DNA of 64,000 nt from Hanleya hanleyi (Eukaryota > Mollusca > Polyplacophora > Lepidopleurida > Hanleyidae): contig JAVTVY010020546.1 of the NCBI GenBank assembly GCA_036873755.1, positions 17,063-81,062 on the forward strand. Reading direction: 5' to 3'. This document shows, piece by piece, positions 23,801 to 35,800 of the stretch. Under the pieces are notes generated by a model. That model was given only the letters and a program-made list of their open reading frames with translations, ran no database searches and was not told the DNA's origin. Within the stretch, counting starts at the first letter, position 1. Each line of letters opens with the position of its first letter. The translations under genes were made by a program, and so were the position numbers.

Positions 23801-26800
23801 CATTACATGTATTTAGGTTTGTCTTAACACTCAATAAATATTAACATGATATTCTTAACAAATCTTGTTATGAAAACATAACTTATTTTAAACTATCCAA
23901 CATACAGTAAGAAACCTTGAATTTCGGAGATCTGGCTGTATCCATTTCTTTGGATTCCAATCTACCTACTTGGCAAGTGTCTGTTGTTTGTTTGGATTCA
24001 AATTGCTTTGACCCTTGGCAAGCTAATTAGTTACTGCACCCCAGACATCTATCTGAAACTTGCTTCCAACTGACAGGGATTATTGGCTTGAAACTTGCAA
24101 GAATTGTCACTGCACCCCAGAGAATGAAACTCAACTGGTTCAGTAGAGTTGTTCACTTCACTCAATCAACCAAAAAGAGAAATACTACATGTATAAATTC
24201 TAAAAGGAGAGTTTGTATAAATGGGAGGGAAAGATTCACTGGGTGTCGAGTCATTGGGTGGGCTAGTCAGTGGCTATCACATCCATGGATGAGTTGAGAT
24301 GAGTACATAAATGGGTGGGGTGGGAGGATTTGTGGTAAGTCAGAATGGGCGGCTAGTCCCTATATGGTAACCAAAGTGGGTACCGTTAGCTCTAAATTAA
24401 TCGTGTAAAATTACATGAATTTGAACAAAGTTGAACAACAACCCCTGACTATAGGACAGTAATGTCAGATGCTCTTAGTTTAAAAGTGAAATGCAAAGGC
24501 TATTAGATGCTCATTTTAATATTTTCTATACAATGTAGGTAAAATGATGATAGAAATATCGGTACATCTAGTTCCTCGAGTTTTCTTTGAAGTATTTTGT
24601 CTGCTATAGAACCATCACTTTAATATCTTTCCTTAATTGCGACGTCACATCAGAACAGCCAGAAGAATATAACAGTCATGTCGTGCCGGGTGGTATATTG
24701 TGATGTCACAATCTAACGTCAAACAAGAGCAGATAATAAATGTGAATTTTTATATCTGAGTGAGTAAAATAGGATTTAATTTTAAGGTTATTTTTCAACA
24801 ATCGTCATATCACGATGGTGCCTACATGTACATGTGCTCGGACACCCTCAGTTCTTATTATCCTGAACACTGATCATTCCAGCCAGTGCAGCACCTGGTC
24901 CGAATTCAATCTGGCTTGAAATTATATTCTTCAAATAAAACCAAACAAAGCAGATATGCTGATATCTCTACCATTAACTGTCCCATGAAGAAAATAAAAA
25001 AGAAAATATATTTTAAAAAAAATTGAATTTCACCTTTAAACACACTGGGGTGCACATACATGACCGCCCTATATGTATACCAGTATAATTACATCTACCT
25101 GAATATTATGAAACTAGTAATCTTTCACAGAAAGGTCTTATTGAGCATGTTGAATAGAGGAAAATAAGAGAAAAGAAACCAGGCACAGTACACAATAACA
25201 CAGCTGTATCTATATTAGAGGGAGAATGGGGAGTAAAGATAAAGCATTTCATAGATCATGCAAATTAGGTCATAAACATATAAATGGTATACAGTACCGG
25301 TTCATGAAATCGTTATATATTCAGCCATGGCTGCCATGCAAAGCCGTACCAGAATGGTAGTTACTATATATGTATGCAGAGTCTGGAGTGATGGAGGCCA
25401 CACTCATGAAACAGGAAAGGAAGCCATAGACAGCATGACTTGGCCAAAATGATACTACAGTTATGTTTTGTGGGGGTCTACATGAATGGATGTTAAGTCA
25501 GTTAAACCTGCATACCCCAGCAGAAAATTCTGATACTTCCAAAAATGAAAATATCTCAAACAATTTTATACATATATTGGATACATGATCAAAAATATTT
25601 GAAAAACATCATTTGCACAAAGATATATATATTGGTTGCCATGGTAATGGCTGCCATCTTAGATATTGGCACTGAACTTGGGAACATATTATACGCCAAA
25701 GTAAAAGAGCAAACTTCATCAAATTTGCAGGGTATTTCTGTGGTATGTTCCTTCATACAATAAGTTTCAAGCAAAACTAACCATTGAAAGCAAAATTTAA
25801 GCTGTGTGACTGATTTGCACTAAATACATGTACGCATCTGCCTGGTTAGTGCCGTCTTTAGTTTTAATCAGTAAAACAGCCCAAATTTTGTTTTGCTTGA
25901 AAATTCTTATTTGCACAAAGGAACACATCATAGAAATACCCTGCAAGTTTGATGAATTAGCTCTTTTACTTAGGCGTATAATGTTAAGCACCAAAATCCA
26001 AGATGGCTGCCATTACCATGGCAACTGATATATATATATATATATCGACTGCCATTACCATGGCAACTGATATATATATCTTTGTGCAAATGATGTTTTT
26101 TGAATATTTTTGATCATATATTCAATATATATAAAAAAAAGAGATAACTTCATTTTTGTTGAAAAAAATAAAATATTTTACTGACGACCCCCTTAAAATT
26201 CAATGAACAAGATAATGAACTGTACACCAAGGTTTCATCCACTGAACTTCAATGATCAAATGCTCAAGATATAGTGTCCAGAAGATTGTTGTGGAAAAAG
26301 GTTAGTGTGATGAGTGAGTATGCTAGAATACAGAGAGTTGTTCTGTTAACAGGGACGGCAGTGGAACAGTTTCACAGCTATTATAATTACAACATTGTAG
26401 GCATTCTCATAGCTTTGATGGAAAATACATGAAGATGAGCTTCAAGTACATACATCTGGCCTAAACTGAAAATAGTTTGTTTTTTTCGTGGTGATGTTTT
26501 TCTTCTAATTTTCATATGTAATGTAATTGCAGTGAGATACATTTTTAAAGAAATGTTGACGTGGTGCATGGAAATGAGGTCCTATTGATATTTTTCAGAC
26601 AATAGCGTATGTACGGCAGGCAAAGCTGTAATGTATGGAAGGTGTGTCATCTATAGTATGGATGACTCATAATTGGTGTTCTGTAAGTATGGATGGCCCT
26701 TGAGCAGTGTCATCTATAGTATGGATGACTCATAATTGGTGTTCTGTAAGTATGGATGGCCCTTGAGCAGTGTCATGTATAGTATGGATGACCCATAATT

Positions 26801-29800
26801 GGTGTTCTGTAAAGTATGGACAGCCCTTGAGCAGTGTCATGTATAGTATGGATGACCCATAATTGGTGTTCTGTAAGTATGGATGGCCCTTGAGCAGTGC
26901 CATGTATAGTATGGATGACCCATAATTGGTGTTCTGTAAGTATGGATGGCCCTTGAGCAGTGTCATGTATAGTATGGATGACCCATAATTGGTGTTCTGT
27001 AAGTATGGATGGCCCTTGAGCAGTGTCATGTCTAGTATGGATGACCCATAATTGGTGTTCTGTAAGTCTGGATGGCCCTTGAGCAGTGTCATGTATAGTA
27101 TGGATGACCCATAATTGGTGTTCTGTAAAGTATGGACAGCCCTTGAGCAGTGTCATGTATAGTATGGATGACCCATAATTGGTGTTCTGTAAGTATGGAT
27201 GGCCCTTGAGCAGTGTCATGTATAGTATGGATGACCCATAATTGGTGTTCTGTAAAGTATGGACAGCCCTTGAGCACTGTCATGTATAGTATGGATGGTC
27301 CCCAATTGGTGTCCTGTAAAGTATGGACAGCCCTTGAGCAGTGTCATGTATAGTATGGATGACCCATAATTGGTGTTCTGTAAAGTATGGACAGCCCTTG
27401 AGCAGTGTCATGTATAGTATGGATGGTCCCCAATTGGTGTCCTGTAAAGTATGGACAGCCCTTGAGCAGTGTCATGTATAGTATGGATGACCCATAATTG
27501 GTGTTCTGTAAAGTGTGGACAGCCCTTGAGCAGTGTCATGTATAGTATGGATGACCCATAATTGGTGTTCTGTAAAGTATGGACAGCCCTTGAGCAGTGT
27601 CATGTATAGTATGGATGACCCATAATTGGTGTTCTGTAAAGTATGGACAGCCCTTGAGCAGTGTCATGTATAGTATGGATGACCCATAATTGGTGTTCTG
27701 TAAAGTGGCCCTTGAGCAGTGTCATGTATAGTATGGATGACCCATAATTGGTGTTCTGTAAAGTATGGACAGCCCTTGAGCAGTGTCATGTATAGTATGG
27801 ATGGTCCCCAATTGGTGTCCTGTAAAGTATGGACAGCCCTTGAGCAGTGTCATGTATAGTATGGATGACCCATAATTGGTGTTCTGTAAAGTATGGACAG
27901 CCCTTGAGCAGTGTCATGTATAGTATGGATGGTCCCCAATTGGTGTCCTGTAAAGTATGGATGGCCCTTGAGCAGTGTCATGTATAGTATGGATGACCCA
28001 TAATTGATGTTCTGTAGTATGGACAGCCCTTGGGCAGTGTCATGTATAGTATGGATTGTCCCCCAATTGGTGTCCTGTAAAGTATGGACAGCCCTTGAGC
28101 AAAGGTCATGTATAGTATGGATGACCCATAATTGGTGTTCTGTGAAAGTATGGACAGCCCTTGAGCAGTGTCATGTATAGTATGGATATCCCAATTGGTG
28201 TCCTGTAAAAGTATGGACAGGCCCTTGAGCAGTGTCATGTATAGTATGGATGGTCCCATAACTGGTGTCTGTAAAGTATGGACAGCCCTTGAGCAGTGTC
28301 ATGTATAGTATGGATGACCCATAATTGGTGTCCTGTAAAGTATGGACAGCCCTTGAGCAGTGTCATGTATAGTATGGATGACCCATAATTGGTGTTCTGT
28401 AAAGTATGGACAGCCCTTGAGCAGTGTCATGTATAGTATGGATGGTCCCCAATTGGTGTCCTGTAAAGTATGGACAGCCCTTGAGCAGTGTCATGTATAG
28501 TATGGATGACCCATAATTGATGTTCTGTAAAGTATGGACAGCCCTTGGGCAGTGTCATGTATAGTATGGATTGTCCCCAATTGGTGTCCTGTAAAGTATG
28601 GACAGCCCTTGAGCAGTGTCATGTATAGTATGGATGACCCATAATTGGTGTTCTGTAAAGTATGGACAGCCCTTGAGCAGTGTCATGTATAGTATGGATG
28701 GTCCCCAATTGGTGTCCTGTAAAGTATGGATGGCCCTTGAGCAGTGTCATGTATAGTATGGATGGTTCATAGCTGGTGTCCAGTAAGTATGGACAGCCCT
28801 TGAGCAGTGTCATGTATAGTATGGATGGTCCCCAATTGGTGTCCTGTAAAGTATGGACAGCCCTTGAGCAGTGTCATGTATAGTATGGATGGTCCCCAAT
28901 TGGTGTCCTGTAAAGTATGGACAGCCTTGAACAGTGTCATGTATAGTATGGATGGTTAATAGCTGGTGTCCAGTAAGTATGGACGGCCCTTGAGCAGTGT
29001 CATGTATAGTATGGATGGTCCCCAATTGGTGTCCTGTAAAGTATGGACAGCCTTGAACAGTGTCATGTATAGTATGGATGGTTCATAGCTGGTGTCCAGT
29101 AAGTATGGACGGCCCTTGAGCAGTGTCATGTATAGTATGGATGGTCCCCAATTGGTGTCCTGTAAAGTATGGATGGCCCTTGAGCAGTGTCATGTATAGT
29201 ATGGATGGTTCATAGCTGGTGTCCAGTAAGTATGGACAGCCCTTGAGCAGTGTCATGTATAGTATGGATGGTCCCCAATTGGTGTCCTGTAAAGTATGGA
29301 TGGCCCTTGAGCAGTGTCATGTATAGTATGGATGGTTAATAGCTGGTGTCCAGTAAGTATGGACGGCCCTTGAGCAGTGTCATGTATCGTATGGATGGTC
29401 CCCAATTGGTGTCCTGTAAAGTATGGAAACCACATGAGCAGTGGCGTGTATAGTATGGATGACCCCTAATTGGTGCCTTGTAAATATGGATGACCCTTGA
29501 GCAGCGAGTGCTGTGTATAGTACAGATGGCCCCTAACTGGTGTCCTGTAAAGTATGAACAGCCCTTGAGCAGTGGCGTGAATAGTATGGATGACCCCTAA
29601 TTGGTGCCCTGTAAGTATGGATGACCCTTGCGCAGTCTAGTGTATAGTATGGATGGGCCCAGATTGGGATTCTGTTATTATTATGTAGGGCCCCTGAGCA
29701 GTGTCATGTATAGTATGCATGACCCCTAATTGGTGTTATGTAAAGTATAGATGGCCCTTGAGCAGTGTAATATATAGTGTGGATGGTCCCTAACTGCTGT

Positions 29801-32800
29801 CTTATCAGTATGTAGAGCTCTTGAGCAGTGGCGTGTATAGTATGGATGGTCCCTAATTGGTGTCCTGTAAGTATGGAAGGCCTTTGAGAGTCATGTATAG
29901 TATGGATGTCTCTAATTGGGGTCCGTTAAGTATGGACAGACTTGAGTAGTGTCATGTATTGTACGGATGGTCCATAACTGGTGTCCGTTAAGTATGGACA
30001 GCCTTGAGCAGGGTCGTGTATAGAATGGATGGTCCCTAATTGGTGTCCTGTAAAGTATGGATGGCCCTTGAGCAGTGTCATGTATAGTATGGATGGTCCC
30101 TAATTGGTGTCCTGTAAGTATGGATGGCCCTTGAGCAGTGTGATGTATAGTATGGATGGTTCATAGCTGGTGTCCAGTAAGTATGGACAGCCCTTGAGCA
30201 GTGTCATGTATAGTATGGATGGTCCCTAATTGGTGTCCTGTAAAGTATGGACAGCCCTTGAGCAGTGTCATGTATAGTACGGATGGTTCATAGCTGGTAT
30301 CCTGTAAGTATGGATGGCCCTTGAGAGTGTCATGTATAGTATGGATGGCCCCTAATTTGCCACCTGAAAAGTATGAATGACCCTTCAGCAGTGTCATGTA
30401 TAGTTCGGGATGGCCCGACATGGTGTCCTGTAAAGTATGGATGACCATGAGGGATGATTCTAGTTGTCTTACCTTGGTCATGTTGGTCTGGTTGGTCTTG
30501 ATCCATGTTAACGGGTTGACCTGGTTGGAACATCTGAAACAGGCCATGGTAAAGTTTGTCAAATGTGTGTTGAGACAATTATTGAATGTGGGAGGCTGCT
30601 TGTGAAGTTTTGAGAGGAGAGATTACGAAGACATTATAGGGTGGAGGCAGGATGGTTGGGGGCAGAAGGAACTTTATATATATACTTTTTCATTATCTAT
30701 AGATGACCACTGGTCAATGTCATATTACCACCATGGGAAGGGCTGGCCATTAAATTTAGATAGGTAACTGATATACTTTAAATCTGCTTTCCGCCAAGCA
30801 TACACCCTTCCCAAACCCCTTTTATCTGAAGCCAATATTTCACCGAGGAATATATCAAAATGAGACAATAATTTCAACAGATTTGTTCACATATTCCTGG
30901 GTAATAAATGACTTTTCACAGATCATGAAAGATGAAGCAATAATACTCATACCTGATTAGGATGAGCATTTTGCATAAAGTGGTCTAATTTTGGCTGTTC
31001 CAGCTGTTCTTCTTCTTGGTTCTCCTCCTGCAGATTGGCCTGTCGCCACTTCACGTCTGCGTCATCTTCAACAGCCTTATGTGCATCACGTTTAACTTCG
31101 TTATGTTTTATGACGGGTTCCTGAAGCTAGAAAATGGCAAGAAAATTTTGTTACAATTCGGAATATAGGCCTATATACAAGTGGATATTTATCATTACAT
31201 TGTTGCAATACAATCATAAAAGAGCGAGTGTGTTGGATTTAACATCAATTTCATCAATATTTCAGTTATATCGCGATGAACCAACTAGGCATCACCCATT
31301 CAAGCTGTGTTCCTGTTGCTTCAAAGAAGCAAATCTTTGAAGCAATATGAAACCAGACAACCACCAACCATCGTATAAAACACTGAGGACAGGTACACAC
31401 GAGACAGTTTTCCTTGACAAGTGAGACAAATTATGGAAGTCTATAGTGGCTATTAGCTTGCTTACCAGCTGGTGTTATATACAAGTTACATGTATAAACC
31501 TGAGCAGGATGTAGCGAATGATCGTAAGTCTTCCACAAATTCGAACATTTATCAATGTGAAGGAAGTGGGACATAGTGGAAATAGGCCCCGGGTTATGTA
31601 TAATCATCCTCACCTGTAAATGGACGGGCCCCTGGTTATGTATACTGTTGTCGTGCCCCAGCTGGTCATTCTTGTCTTCAACACCAAACTTGCCGTGTAG
31701 TTTATCATTATACTGGTCACCATGGTCCTGTTTATTGGGATGGTTCAATCCACCATCATCAATCTTCTACAATCAAAGGTTTACAAAGCCTGCAATGGGT
31801 AGTCATGTAGTGTGGACATTCAATAGAAATATTTTCACGGGGCTTGATCAGGATATTTGAAGGAAGCAACAGGTAGGACTCAGCACAGGGCGGTTCCCAG
31901 GACCTCCTGCTAGGCCGAGGTCACTCGTGAGGCAGACCCTTATAAGCACAGGACCATCGTAGTGTGCTCCCTGGGGAGGTATGTATTATGATCATGCATA
32001 GAGAGCACTCCTAGTGCATACCCTATTTTGCACCTTGTCTATCTACTGTGCCGTAACTGTGCCCTATTTCTTCATCTCATCCACCATGCTGTGCCATGCG
32101 CCCTAGAAGCTGGAGATACGGCGACTGCCCCAACTGAGTCTTATTTAGTTTGAAAATTTCTCTGATACTCAGACTGTGCCCTACTTGTGCTATGTGGACA
32201 TACATGTAGGTGTTTCCTCCGATATTTAGACTGCGCTCTATTTGCGCCTTGTGGACATTGCCTTTTCTTGAATTTGTTCATTACCGTACTGTTTTATATT
32301 CTGAACTCGCTCTAAACATGTATTGATATTCCATATCATGATGTGGATTTCTAATGTGGGCCTGATGTGGATTATTTTCCACTGGGCTGATGTTATGCAC
32401 ACGTGTGTCTCTCTTGTTGTATGCCCAGCACAATCAGAATCACTTCTTTAATGTATCTAACGGATTTTGCTACTTATAGTGTTATAAATGTGTTTGGTAA
32501 TCTAATAATCGACCCAAAATTTTCAAGTTTTTGAAACAATCTGTTCTATCTGAAGTAAATTGAGTTATCATCAAAAGGAGACAAAGAAAGTTTCAGAACA
32601 TGTACATGTACTACATTTTATGTCCATGGACGATTCATGTGAATCATCGACACCCAGTGACAGCATGCAGAAGATCCGGAAAATTGAATGTGGTCTGAAT
32701 TTATCCAGAAGGAGGCCCACTGAGTCAGAGATGTCATTCTAATACCACTCAATCATGGGAATTTGCACCTGAAACATCAACAGTGTGTATATACATGTAC

Positions 32801-35800
32801 ATATTGATGACGAAGCATCAGCAGGCCTGCAAGTGGCTCACAGACAAAATATAGGAGGAAATTTGCCAAAATATAGGAGTAATATAGGAATTTTCTTAAT
32901 AAAATATAGGAAATAAAGAAGTGTAAGACAGGTCACTACTACATGTCATTATATGTTCCAAAATTGGTAGTTTTTTGGTGTTTAATAAAATTATTTCCAC
33001 TGAATGCGGTCATAGTTGTGGCGGTTGAGGAGACCCGTTCTGCTGCTTGGTTCAAGAAAGAGAAATTTAAATGTTTTCATATTTGCCGAGCGAAGCGAGG
33101 CAAACAAAAAATTCTGAAATGTATTTTCCCATGCCAAATTGACTCATTTCAGAGCATTGGTGAAGGTTTTCATGAGAAAAAGTCCAAATATAGAAAATAT
33201 AGGAGATTTTTAGGAAAATATAGGAATGACTCAAAAATATAGGAAAATATACATGTAGGAGGCACTTGAAGGCCTGCATCAGTGATGTTGTGAGAAGAGT
33301 AAAACAAGTGGCAATAACTCTCATAAATTTCACATCAATAGGTGGATCTGAATGAGCAGTTATTTTTGAGAATGCAACCACTACATGTAGCTGGGAGAAT
33401 AATGCACACAGAAAGGTAGTATATTTGTGAACATATATTTTATTCTGGCACATTTATAACCCAATATATACACATCCAAAACCAGGTAACTTTATTGTGG
33501 ATATGTTCATCTATTACACAGGCCTCAAAGCATCATTCCCCAGATGAAGCTGATATGTACATGTGCTGCTCAAATCTGTTTTTACATGTTATATCTGATA
33601 TTGTAAAAAGTACAATTACTTCTTGATTTTTTCAAGATTTTTTTAAGACATGAATTTTTTTTGCAGTACATGCCAAATGGAAAAAGAAATAAAAAATTCA
33701 AGTCTAAAATTCTACGAAAAGAAATCGACATACATGTGATAAATCTTCTTTTGTAAAAAAAGACAACTGCTTATCGTGTTTTCTTCCTTCCATAAATTAG
33801 ACATGATAATGATCTTGAATAGTTCAGGGAGACATTTCACAAAACTATCAGTATGTATATGATTGTCATGATTGTTCCAGAAAAATACTTCTTGAGATAA
33901 CCACATGAAATTTTTATAACATTTCTAAAAGTTTCTAGAAAATAATTTAAAATAATCAGATCAAGCTTTTTCTAGATTAAAATTTCTACAAAGCATGGCT
34001 CGGGCTCAACAATCCCAAACAGGATTTAAGAAGAGTGAGAGTGATCACTTTTTAATCGCTCTCTCAAATTCAAATTCAGAAGAGTGAAAAAACAGCTCTA
34101 TACTTATCCGTAATGATAACAACAATTATTTATTGCATAGAATATTAGTATGAAATCAGTCTTCTTGGCCCAGAACATACACTTCCACGGTCTTTCGTTT
34201 TTGAAAATAGCAGGAGTGCTGTAAATCACTCCGCTAATACAATTCTAGAAGTCTAAATCACACTGCTGAAGGTTTTTAGTATGTAGAGGAGTTGTTGTAA
34301 GGAGTGTTGTTTCCACTCACCTAGATTAATTTTAGGAATGTGATTAGGACTGTGGTGTGATCACACTCCTCAATACGAAGCTGCGCATCTGAAAACCCCT
34401 CGGCTCTGGGGACGTGCCAGCCATTCATAATGTATTCAATTTGAACCAGGAACAACAATTTGATGTCAGGAACACCAAGCAGTCAAGTCACAAATATACA
34501 GATTATCAAAAATTTTGCAATTAGAAATGACCCCTAAGGTTTCTGTCCAATCAGAGAAACCGGTATTCATTACATAAGTTTCTTGATGCATCAATGATGT
34601 ATACCAAATTTTTCATTGAACATTTGAGCAGTATCAGAGATAGAGATCATTAATGATTTCACATAAATTAAAGATGACCGCCCATCCTTCCCGCCACTCA
34701 GAGGAACTGATGTGGTTATTCATTGAAAGTTTCTTGATACATTGATGCTGTATACCAAGTTTCGTATAGAACACTGAAATGGTATCAGAGATATACTTCA
34801 TTAAAGATTTTGCATAAATTAAAGATGGCCACCAAGGTTTCCGCCCAATCAGAGAAACCAGAACTGTCATTTGTCTTAAGTCTCTTGATGCATCGATGAT
34901 GTATACCAAATTTTACATCGAGCACTTGAACGGTATCAGACATGTCAGATACAGAGATAATAATGATTCTGCATAAATTAAAGATGGCCGCCCATCCTTC
35001 CCGCCACTCAGAGGAACTGATGTGGTTATTCATTGCAAGTCTTGATACATCGATGCTGTATACCAAGTTTGGTTTTGAACACTTAAATGGTATCAGAAAT
35101 ATATATAATTAAAGATTTTGCATAAATTAAAGATGGCCGCCAAGATTTTCGGTCAATCAGGTCACGATTCAAAGTATCTGGATGTATACCAACTTTCATA
35201 TAAAACAATTGAATGGTAGCAGAGATATATGTATCATTATCGATTTCACATAAATTAAAGATGGCCTCCAGGGTTTCCAGCTACATGTAATCAGAAAAGC
35301 CGGTTTGGTAATTCATTGAAAGTTGCTTGATGTATCGATGATGTATACCCACTTCGTATTGAACAGTTGAATGGTTTCCGAGATATGGATCATTATCCAT
35401 TTTGCATAACATTAAAGATGGCCGCCAAGGTTTCCACCCAATCAGGTCCCAAATCATTGGGCTTCTGTTCCTTGACTAGGTAAATAAGCATACCAAATTT
35501 GGAATTCATCAATGGAACCATTTTCCGGCTATCTCGCTCACGTACGGACAGACAGACGTACAAGACGACGACAATACCCCATGGCCAAAATTGGTCGAGG
35601 GGTAAAAATGAATGACTGCTTCCACATGTTGTCTTGGGGAGTGTATTTAACTCTTCTGCTTTTTCCCAAACTGGAAGCAGTGAATTTCTCACCTAAACAA
35701 ATTGAGCAGAGCAGTTTAATGCTCATCTAAATCATCTTATTTGTATTGATCAATATACAGCTGTAGTCAACTTGCTCACCATACAAATCTTATCCAAGAC

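Noticed and set aside
26730..29435. Minus-strand frames of 60-148 codons with repeats such as MTLLKGHPYLQNTNYG
   Set aside because: They lie wholly in the 63/64-bp satellite, shift register whenever a 64-bp unit occurs, and are open only because the unit has no stop in these frames.
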